A stretch of 5,643 nucleotides of DNA from Candidatus Thalassarchaeaceae archaeon. Lineage in GTDB: Archaea > Thermoplasmatota > Poseidoniia > Poseidoniales > Thalassarchaeaceae. The position numbers were made by a program, and so were the translations under genes. Under the pieces are notes generated by a model. It saw nothing but the letters and a program-made list of their open reading frames with translations, was not told the origin of the DNA and did no database searches. Below, one piece after another: positions 1 through 4,632 of this stretch (positions are counted from its first letter, which is position 1; each line of letters begins with the position of its first letter). The stretch lies in NCBI GenBank assembly GCA_030754395.1, contig JASMAJ010000064.1, positions 1 to 5,643 on the forward strand. Direction: 5' to 3'.

Positions 1-39
1 CCCGAACATAGCAGGTGAGGTTAATCCAATATCCCTCGC

Positions 40-55
40 CCCGAACATGTTCGGG
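40..55. promoter_or_regulatory. Perfect 16-bp palindrome, putative operator (site A)
   Basis: The sequence CCCGAACATGTTCGGG is its own reverse complement over 16 bases. The same core recurs at 3884-3899 and 4574-4589. Read on the minus strand, a TATA-like TTTATTGA (63-56) ends directly before it. This places the palindrome between the TATA box and the expected start of transcription, a typical place for an archaeal repressor to block pre-initiation complex assembly. The controlled gene would lie left of the window. The motif has no spacer and no U-tract, so a terminator hairpin is less likely. The regulator is unknown. Confidence 0.7.
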
Positions 56-63
56 TCAATAAA
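56..63 (-). promoter_or_regulatory. TATA-like box facing left
   Basis: TTTATTGA on the minus strand abuts palindrome site A and resembles the TTTATTAA box beside site C in front of the 3938 gene. By normal archaeal spacing, transcription would start near position 33 and run leftwards out of the window. This is inferred from base composition and from the repeated TATA-plus-palindrome arrangement. Confidence 0.4.
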
Positions 64-82
64 TTGTTGTATTATCCATGAG

Positions 83-2254
83 TTATTCAATAGATGAACC
101 TTCCATAATAGGTAACTCGTCCCAATTATGATTTGGAGGTGGAGATGTTGTCAACCACTCGAATGTGTGACCATTCCAAGGATTGTTTCCAGTTTCTTTA
201 CCATGCTTCATACTACGAACGAAATTCCAGAAGAAAATTACTTGACCGACGAAAACAACAAGTGAGCCGATAGTAGCCAATAATTGTTGATCAGCCCATC
301 CTGCGGCTTCCTGATAGACATAGATACGTCGTGGCATATCCCAAAGTCCAAACAGCGGAATGAAAGTCAAATTTATTCCTAAGAAAGTCAACCAAAAGTG
401 CCACCATCCTAGTTTGTCGTCTAACAAACGACCAAACATTTTGGGATACCAATAGTAAATTCCTCCCAATGTCATTATTGCTACTGAACCTAGAGTATAG
501 TGGAAGTGAGCAACTAGAAAGTAGGTACCTCGTAGTTGAACATCCATTGCTACGCTTGAAAGATAAACTCCGGTAATTCCACCTACTAGGAATATACCTA
601 TTGCGCCCATTACAAATGCGAGAGGAAGTTTTGTGAAATCAGGTTTTGATTTGTAGAAAGTTGCAACTAGGCTCAGATAAATTAGAGCAAATGGGACTGA
701 TATTAATTCAGTCCCAATTGATTCAATCTTGCGGAATGTTGGATCTATTCCTGTAATGAACATATGGTGTGCCCAAACAAGAACACTTAGGACTGAAGCA
801 ATCATTAGAGCATAGATGATAGTGTTGCGTCCATACAAATGCTTTCGAACAAAGGTAGGTACTATTTCCATCGCCATTCCCAATCCAGGGAGGAGAACAA
901 CGTATACCTCTGGATGTCCAAAGAACCAGAAGATATGCAACCACCATGTAGTGCCATCAATACTTGGATCAAAGAATAATGTATCAAAGACCCTGTCTCC
1001 AACAAGCATCAGAACTGCTGACAATAGAGCTGGGAAAACAGCCAACATTAGTAAAACTGTGAAAAACATGTTCCAAGTGAACATCGGCATATCCCAAATA
1101 CCCATACTCGGAACTCGATGACGAAGAATTGTCACGAGGAAGTTAATCGTAGAAGCACTGACTGAGAGGATTAGTAATACTAGACCTGCCCCAGCAAGAG
1201 AGACACCAGAACCTGGATTATACTCAACGCTTGTTAGTGGGGAATAAAATGTCCAACCGACATCAGCAGCGCCCTCAAAGAAGAATCCAGAGGCTGCGGT
1301 TAATCCGCCAAGAACTAGAGTCCAAAACGAAAACGCATTCAGTCTTGGAAATGCCATATCTTTAGCTCCAATTTGAAGTGGAACTATGTAATTCGCAAAG
1401 GCGAATGACATAGGAGATACAGCGAACAGTACCATGACTGCTCCATGCATGGTAACTGCTTGATTGAATAAATCTCCAGTCATGAAGTCATTATCGGGTA
1501 CAACTAATTGCAGTCGAACAAGCACTGAGAGTGCCATGCCAATAATTGCGAAAATTATTGAAGCCCAAAGATAGAGAAGACCTATGTCTTTGTGATTTGT
1601 AGTGGTTAACCAGTGCATTAACTCCTTCTTACCAAAATCTTCCTTACGATAAAGAACCACAACTATAGCAACGACGATTCCAAGTACAGACCCTACTATC
1701 AGTAACCATGCAGGATCGCTAATATCAATTACTGAGCCAGAACCTGCGTTCTGCCCCATTATTGTGAATTTTTCCTCGTTCCATTCATCTCCTGCAGAAG
1801 TACCATCACCATCTACTGAATTTACTAGTAAAACAAAGTCAGCTGAAACCTTGTCCGAAGTTGGTGCTTTCCAATCTATAGTCCAAGTTCTTTGGTCGTT
1901 ACCAAGTTCTGTGTGAACTGCTGCATTCTCAAGAATTTGAGTCGAATCATCTGTAGTTGTAAAAGTACCATAATTTGACTTCAGATTAAATCCACCATGG
2001 TTATCACCTGTAGCCTCAGGACCTCCTGTGAAACTAATTGTTAGAGTATAGACTTCATCGGCCATGAATTCTTCAGGAATACCCTCAACTGTGATTGCTA
2101 CATCATCGGTGGGTGCTGCTCCATGACACAGGCAACCAGAAGTTACTGTTGCTCCTGATATTCCTCCCGGCAATGCACTCATCTGTGGTGCTAGAGCCAG
2201 TAACATTCCAAATAGCAATATTAGAGAGATATATTTCTTGTAATTAGTATTCAT
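83..2254 (-). CDS. coxA: Heme-copper oxidase subunit I fused to an N-terminal extracytoplasmic C-x-C-H domain
   Basis: This 723-residue protein is the catalytic subunit of a terminal oxidase, reducing O2 to water in the membrane. Residues about 214-710 form the oxidase domain. Visible ligands are His270 and His585 for the low-spin heme, His583 for the high-spin heme, and His447 (HPEVY), His496 and His497 for CuB, with Tyr451 as the cross-linked tyrosine. MPRR (640-643) and the SPPP tail are typical of A-type enzymes. D-channel equivalents Asn288, Asp299, Asn306 and Glu449 are present. Positions matching bovine Ser255, Thr316 and Lys319 are Met462, Phe522 and Ile525, and the Mg/Mn ligands His-Asp are Arg575-Gly576. 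The first 213 residues are extra: a signal peptide (1-28), a beta-rich domain resembling the Reeler or choice-of-anchor V type with Cys41-x-Cys43-His44, and a membrane helix (182-202) that would bring the chain back to the cytoplasmic side where subunit I begins. The ATG overlaps the coxB stop as ATGA and follows a perfect GGAGGTGA. Oxidase assignment is near certain; the role of the extension is unknown. Confidence 0.96.
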   Translation of the reverse strand: MNTNYKKYISLILLFGMLLALAPQMSALPGGISGATVTSGCLCHGAAPTDDVAITVEGIPEEFMADEVYTLTISFTGGPEATGDNHGGFNLKSNYGTFTTTDDSTQILENAAVHTELGNDQRTWTIDWKAPTSDKVSADFVLLVNSVDGDGTSAGDEWNEEKFTIMGQNAGSGSVIDISDPAWLLIVGSVLGIVVAIVVVLYRKEDFGKKELMHWLTTTNHKDIGLLYLWASIIFAIIGMALSVLVRLQLVVPDNDFMTGDLFNQAVTMHGAVMVLFAVSPMSFAFANYIVPLQIGAKDMAFPRLNAFSFWTLVLGGLTAASGFFFEGAADVGWTFYSPLTSVEYNPGSGVSLAGAGLVLLILSVSASTINFLVTILRHRVPSMGIWDMPMFTWNMFFTVLLMLAVFPALLSAVLMLVGDRVFDTLFFDPSIDGTTWWLHIFWFFGHPEVYVVLLPGLGMAMEIVPTFVRKHLYGRNTIIYALMIASVLSVLVWAHHMFITGIDPTFRKIESIGTELISVPFALIYLSLVATFYKSKPDFTKLPLAFVMGAIGIFLVGGITGVYLSSVAMDVQLRGTYFLVAHFHYTLGSVAIMTLGGIYYWYPKMFGRLLDDKLGWWHFWLTFLGINLTFIPLFGLWDMPRRIYVYQEAAGWADQQLLATIGSLVVFVGQVIFFWNFVRSMKHGKETGNNPWNGHTFEWLTTSPPPNHNWDELPIMEGSSIE

Positions 2255-2991
2255 GCACTCACCTCCGAATTATACCAAGCATCAAAGTCATCAGCAGACA
2301 TTACCTCGATTTCACCCATCATAATGGCGTGCTCATCACCACATAGTTCAGCACACCTAACAGGGAATATTCCGGTATCATCTGCATGAATCCAACCCAC
2401 ATTGACTCTGCCAGGAATTGAATCAATCTTGATTCTATGATCAGGTAAAGCAAAGGAATGGAATACATCACCACTAGTTACCTCAAAGACTACCGGTACA
2501 TCGACTGGAATCTTCAATGCCTCTCCTGTGGCGCTATTAATAGAAGCACCATTCGGATATTGATAGTCCCAATAATATTGGTAACCTGTGACTTCAATTG
2601 TGAATGAGTCTTCAGTAGTTTCTGGTTCCTCGAAAAAGTCGATAGAATCGAAAGTAGAATCTGAAAGCACGAGAAGGAATAGCGCAATAACCATAGAAAT
2701 GGCAAATGCACCTCTCTTACTTTCTCTAATCACGGGTGGCGCTCCTATTCTCATCTCTTCGCCCGAATCCTCACCATAGGACGTCACTAATAGATAGACG
2801 AAGTACGCATAAACAACAAGACCAATTACAGTCCCTAGACTCCAATATAGAGTGAATAATTCGTCATATTTATCCGCGTGAGCTCCAGTTCCACCAAGAC
2901 CTTGGAACCAATTGAAGATTGAAGCAAATGTCATCATCAAAATAACTATTGAAGCAATAATAATTGCCAATTGCCGACGCTCAAATCCCAT
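2251..2991 (-). CDS. coxB: Cytochrome c oxidase subunit II with CuA domain
   Basis: This 246-residue subunit accepts electrons from an external donor at the binuclear CuA centre and passes them to the heme in subunit I. The full CuA ligand set is visible: His178 in FHSFALPDH, then Cys213, Glu215, Cys217, His221 and Met224 in C-A-E-L-C-G-D-E-H-A-I-M. Hydrophobic segments lie at about 7-29, 46-70 and 94-112. The first may be a cleaved signal peptide or a third helix; either way the CuA domain ends up outside. The aromatic patch reads GYQYYW, so the Trp that receives electrons from cytochrome c in classical enzymes is Tyr139. The donor may therefore be a blue copper protein, as in other archaea, though that is inference. 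The usual Glu-x-x-Trp-Thr before the last helix is not seen. The start at 2991 was preferred over an upstream in-frame ATG (3033) because GGAGGTGATC directly precedes it and it overlaps the coxC stop as TGATG. Confidence 0.95.
   Translation of the reverse strand: MGFERRQLAIIIASIVILMMTFASIFNWFQGLGGTGAHADKYDELFTLYWSLGTVIGLVVYAYFVYLLVTSYGEDSGEEMRIGAPPVIRESKRGAFAISMVIALFLLVLSDSTFDSIDFFEEPETTEDSFTIEVTGYQYYWDYQYPNGASINSATGEALKIPVDVPVVFEVTSGDVFHSFALPDHRIKIDSIPGRVNVGWIHADDTGIFPVRCAELCGDEHAIMMGEIEVMSADDFDAWYNSEVSA
2259..2266 (-). promoter_or_regulatory. Ribosome binding site of coxA inside coxB
   Basis: GGAGGTGA on the minus strand ends four bases before the coxA ATG. It lies within the last codons of coxB, whose stop overlaps the coxA start. 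It is a complete match to the archaeal anti-Shine-Dalgarno sequence and fixes the start at 2254. The arrangement suggests translational coupling. Confidence 0.85.
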
Positions 2992-3782
2992 CAGATCACC
3001 TCCAAATATACAATGAAGAACAATAACACCCAAACAGCATCAACAAAGTGCCAATACATAATTATCGCACGAAAACTATCATGGCGAGGACGGTCGTAAT
3101 GGCCCTTTGCCATTAGGAAAAGAACCGCTCCAATCATAATCAATCCTACAAGAACGTGTAGGCCATGTAATCCAGTAAGTGAGAAAAATGCTGTACCGTA
3201 TGCATGAGATGACCAAATGAATCCAGCAGTAGAATACTCATACAATTGAATTACAAGGAAGGCTAATCCTAAGAGAATAGTTAGAATGAGGAGTTTCTTT
3301 GATTTGTCGTATGCCTCCTCAAGATGGCATTCTAGTGCCTTATGGGCTGTAACTCCCGAAGTCAGAAGTAGGACCGTATTTATCGAAACTAGAACTAAAT
3401 CATGCTCAATGCCAGACACTGGCCAAGAACCACCTACTGCTCCAGACCAGTTGATCGTATGCCATCGAGCCCAGAACCAAAAGGCAAAGAAAGCAGCAAA
3501 GATGATGGCTTCAGTAATAATTAGCCACAACATAGCCCAAGAGGCGTCTCCCCACTGTTCAAATTCAGTATTCTCCTTTCGATTAGGCCAGAGTTCAACT
3601 TCTTCTCCAACCCAGAGATATATCGAATAAACAAGAAGTGGAATTCCCAGTACTGCTAAAGGCCAAATTAACAAGCCACCAAGACAAAGTGTAATCGCTA
3701 AAGAAATAAGCAACGGTGCTATACTATTGTGTACTTCTCCATTCTTTATTGTTTGATTCTGAGTAATGGCTGCCTCTGACAT
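2991..3782 (-). CDS. coxC: Cytochrome c oxidase subunit III
   Basis: This 263-residue, mostly hydrophobic protein is subunit III, which supports stability and sustained turnover of A-type oxidases and binds no redox metal. Its length equals the usual seven-helix form. Family marks are ITEAIIF with the conserved helix-III glutamate (Glu91), NTVLLLTSG (135-143), the GLAFLVIQLYEY stretch (172-183), the FFSLTGLHGLHVLVG signature (199-213), and YWHFVDAVWV near the C-terminus. It is the first gene of the operon, an unusual position, since subunit III commonly follows subunits II and I. The start chosen is the ATG at 3782, six bases after TTGAGG. An ATG two codons earlier sits too close to that site, and a GTG at 3857 would put the degenerate operator inside the gene. 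Its last codons (Leu-Glu-Val-Ile) double as the ribosome binding site of coxB. Confidence 0.95.
   Translation of the reverse strand: MSEAAITQNQTIKNGEVHNSIAPLLISLAITLCLGGLLIWPLAVLGIPLLVYSIYLWVGEEVELWPNRKENTEFEQWGDASWAMLWLIITEAIIFAAFFAFWFWARWHTINWSGAVGGSWPVSGIEHDLVLVSINTVLLLTSGVTAHKALECHLEEAYDKSKKLLILTILLGLAFLVIQLYEYSTAGFIWSSHAYGTAFFSLTGLHGLHVLVGLIMIGAVLFLMAKGHYDRPRHDSFRAIIMYWHFVDAVWVLLFFIVYLEVI
2994..3003 (-). promoter_or_regulatory. Ribosome binding site of coxB inside coxC
   Basis: GGAGGTGATC on the minus strand lies two bases before the coxB ATG and is encoded within the final codons of coxC. It is a full match to the archaeal 16S 3' end. It decides the start of coxB at 2991 over the in-frame ATG 14 codons upstream. 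Confidence 0.85.
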
Positions 3783-3788
3783 GTTCAT

Positions 3789-3794
3789 CCTCAA
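3789..3794 (-). promoter_or_regulatory. Ribosome binding site of coxC
   Basis: TTGAGG on the minus strand sits six bases before the ATG at 3782. It is weaker than the sites of coxB and coxA but correctly spaced. It supports the short start (MSEAAIT) over the ATG at 3788, which would directly abut it. Confidence 0.55.
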
Positions 3795-3804
3795 CGCAAC
3801 CTGA

Positions 3805-3820
3805 TAATGATACATCATTA
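3805..3820. promoter_or_regulatory. Dyad TAATGAT-AC-ATCATTA upstream of coxC
   Basis: Two perfect 7-bp inverted arms flank a 2-base centre, 22 bases upstream of the coxC start. The sequence is unrelated to the CCGAA-N4-TTCGG family. An RNA stem with a 2-base loop would be poor, so a protein-binding site is the likelier reading. It is seen only once, so function is speculative. Confidence 0.4.
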
Positions 3821-3827
3821 GATGAGA

Positions 3828-3843
3828 CCCGAACAGATTCGGT
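3828..3843. promoter_or_regulatory. Degenerate palindrome upstream of coxC (site B)
   Basis: CCCGAACAGATTCGGT keeps 12 of the 14 core bases of the repeated operator, CCGAACATGTTCGG, with both CCGAA/TTCGG arms intact and changes only in the centre. It lies 46 bases upstream of the coxC ATG and 56 bases, centre to centre, from the perfect site C. It is the copy nearest the cox operon and could be its weaker operator. Confidence 0.6.
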
Positions 3844-3872
3844 GTAGTGAACCACACTAAGCAAAATGTAGA

Positions 3873-3880
3873 TTTATTAA
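3873..3880 (+). promoter_or_regulatory. TATA-like box of the 3938 gene
   Basis: TTTATTAA lies in a locally AT-rich stretch, three bases before palindrome site C. Normal archaeal spacing would place the transcription start near 3902-3905, giving a leader of about 35 bases before the ATG at 3938. The same block on the other strand could serve the cox operon. Confidence 0.5.
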
Positions 3881-3883
3881 AAG

Positions 3884-3899
3884 ACCGAACATGTTCGGT
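3884..3899. promoter_or_regulatory. Perfect 16-bp palindrome, putative operator (site C)
   Basis: ACCGAACATGTTCGGT is perfectly self-complementary over 16 bases and shares the 14-base core with site A. It fills the gap between the TATA-like box at 3873 and the expected transcription start near 3903, where a bound protein would interfere with polymerase recruitment. Its position in a divergent region means it may act on both the cox operon and the 3938 gene. Confidence 0.75.
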
Positions 3900-3926
3900 G
3901 GTAATTGCATCATTCTAAACTGCTTC

Positions 3927-3932
3927 GTGAGG
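3927..3932 (+). promoter_or_regulatory. Ribosome binding site of the 3938 gene
   Basis: GTGAGG ends five bases before the ATG at 3938. It supports that start over an in-frame TTG at 3905, which would begin at or before the predicted transcript start and has no such site. Confidence 0.5.
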
Positions 3933-3937
3933 ATATA

Positions 3938-4528
3938 ATGGACTTGTTTAGTTCGCGTTGGGTCGCTCTGAGTTCTTTCATTTGTCTAGCTATTTTTCTA
4001 GCAATTTCCCCACTGGTCTTACTAGGAGATGGTGGAGGTCAGATAGAAATTACATCAGATGATCTCAGTGAAAAACAATTAATCTCACTGCAATATCTTG
4101 ATCTGGCTCGAAACGAAGCAGGGACTAGATTAGGTCAAACCACAATCACAAGTGCACTTCTAATTGACGAGGATTTGTTAATTGCTGGAACTTGGGAATC
4201 CGGAGCATTAGGGTTTGAGAATCAGAAAAATGCAGGGGGGAGAGATGGCTTTATTGCAAAAATAGATGATAATGGTACTTTCATAATAATGGGAGTTTTT
4301 GGTTCATCTGGTGAAGATTCTCTTATCGATTTTGAAATCAATGACGAGAAATTTATCGTGAGGGGATATTTACATGGAGATGGGGATTTTAGTGAAGAAA
4401 ATCTACCAGCGAGAGGAATTAAAACAGTCTATGAAGCCCACCTACAAGATAATGATTGGACTGGTGCTTGGTACATTGATGAAGAATTAATTCAAGGTGA
4501 TGTTGGTCGTATTTGGTGTGGTTTCTAA
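3938..4528 (+). CDS. Small membrane-anchored protein with two propeller-like repeats, function unknown
   Basis: The 196-residue product is not recognised as a known enzyme. Residues 8-29 form a hydrophobic segment after Arg7, either a signal peptide or an N-terminal anchor, so the rest should be outside the cytoplasm. The exported part is acidic. Two stretches repeat with a period near 59 residues: about 77-113 (DEDLLIAG, then GGRDGFIAKIDDNG) and 136-173 (DEKFIVRG, then KTVYEAHLQDND). The pattern of G-x-D-x-F-x-A-K-x-D-x-x-G resembles SBBP-type beta-propeller repeats. Two blades are too few for a closed propeller, so the protein may be a remnant, may oligomerise, or may fold differently. It ends at a clean TAA with no matching repeat in the following 100 bases. 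The start uses an ATG preceded by GTGAGG. It is transcribed divergently from the cox operon, sharing operator site C, which suggests joint regulation but says nothing certain about function. Confidence 0.75.
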   Translation: MDLFSSRWVALSSFICLAIFLAISPLVLLGDGGGQIEITSDDLSEKQLISLQYLDLARNEAGTRLGQTTITSALLIDEDLLIAGTWESGALGFENQKNAGGRDGFIAKIDDNGTFIIMGVFGSSGEDSLIDFEINDEKFIVRGYLHGDGDFSEENLPARGIKTVYEAHLQDNDWTGAWYIDEELIQGDVGRIWCGF

Positions 4529-4546
4529 GAAATGCCAATAGAACCC

Positions 4547-4562
4547 TACGAATATATTCGGT
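4547..4562. promoter_or_regulatory. Variant palindrome overlapping a TATA-like box (site D)
   Basis: The core CGAATATATTCG (4549-4560) is a perfect 12-bp palindrome. With flanks (ACGAATATATTCGG) it matches site E except at three central bases, CATG becoming TATA at the dyad centre. The central AATATATT is itself the best TATA candidate for the CBS gene. A protein bound here would compete directly with TATA-binding protein. Confidence 0.55.
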
Positions 4563-4573
4563 AGAATATCGCG

Positions 4574-4589
4574 AACGAACATGTTCGGA
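4574..4589. promoter_or_regulatory. Palindrome, putative operator (site E)
   Basis: AACGAACATGTTCGGA contains the perfect 12-bp palindrome CGAACATGTTCG (4576-4587) and matches the 14-base core of sites A and C at 13 positions. It lies 44 bases upstream of the CBS gene start, at or just before the predicted transcription start. Confidence 0.7.
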
Positions 4590-4632
4590 ATTAGGGGGAT
4601 AACTGAATTCCACTTTGGAGAATTGAAGAACG

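Larger units (their letters stand above)
1..82. other. Intergenic region downstream of coxA, left edge of window
   Basis: This stretch follows the stop codon of coxA on the minus strand and contains no complete gene. It holds a perfect 16-bp palindrome, a TATA-like box reading leftwards, and at 1-9 the single half-site CCCGAACAT. On the minus strand an ATG at 9-7 could begin the next leftward gene, but only three codons would lie in the window and no ribosome binding site precedes it, so no gene is called. No U-rich terminator for the cox operon is evident here. Confidence 0.6.
3783..3937. promoter_or_regulatory. Divergent regulatory region between the cox operon and the 3938 gene
   Basis: These 155 bases separate two outward-facing transcription units. 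From right to left they contain the perfect palindrome (site C), an AT-rich block at 3872-3882, the degenerate palindrome (site B), and an independent dyad at 3805-3820. The AT-rich block reads TTTATTAAAA one way and TTTTAATAAA the other, so it could serve as TATA box for both directions. In that case the cox transcript would start near 3850 with a leader of about 65 bases. The start sites are inferred. Confidence 0.6.
4529..4632 (+). promoter_or_regulatory. Promoter region of the CBS-domain gene
   Basis: These 104 bases hold two copies of the CCGAA-N4-TTCGG dyad, sites D and E, 27 bases apart centre to centre. There are two TATA candidates: AATATATT (4551-4558), which is embedded in site D, and the weaker AGAATATC (4563-4570). 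With the first, transcription would start inside site E; with the second, just after it. A GGAG at 4617-4620 is the best ribosome binding site but lies 12 bases from the ATG, rather far. No terminator for the preceding gene is evident. Confidence 0.55.

Noticed and set aside
40..55. Palindrome as a rho-independent terminator of the cox operon
   Set aside because: A spacer-less dyad cannot form a good hairpin loop, no T-run follows, and the same sequence occurs in clear promoter positions elsewhere in the window.
1060..1080. AACATGTTCC in coxA as another operator copy
   Set aside because: It lacks the CCGAA arm and is explained by the codons of Trp-Asn-Met-Phe-Phe.
1391..1406. Inverted repeat ATTCGC-AAAG-GCGAAT
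   Set aside because: It lies inside coxA and arises from the Phe-Ala-Phe-Ala-Asn codons of a membrane helix; it is the sole copy and does not match the operator spacing.
2992..3033. coxB beginning at the upstream ATG 3033
   Set aside because: The perfect GGAGGTGATC directly before the ATG at 2991 and the tight overlap with the coxC stop favour the shorter form.
3286..3630. Plus-strand open frame opposite coxC, and similar frames opposite coxA and coxB
   Set aside because: They are antisense to well-supported conserved genes, show no family motifs, and have no ribosome binding sites.
3783..3857. Longer coxC beginning at GTG 3857
   Set aside because: It adds 25 residues without family similarity, would place site B and the 3805 dyad inside the gene, and lacks a ribosome binding site; the ATG at 3782 has TTGAGG at good spacing.
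3905..3937. TTG start for the propeller-like protein
   Set aside because: It would lie at the predicted transcription start; the ATG at 3938 has a GTGAGG site and begins directly with a normal signal-type N-terminus.
40..4589. Palindromes as LexA (SOS/Cheo) boxes
   Set aside because: The Gram-positive SOS box has GAAC and GTTC separated by four bases; here only two bases separate them. Archaea are also not known to use LexA, and the downstream genes are not DNA repair genes.
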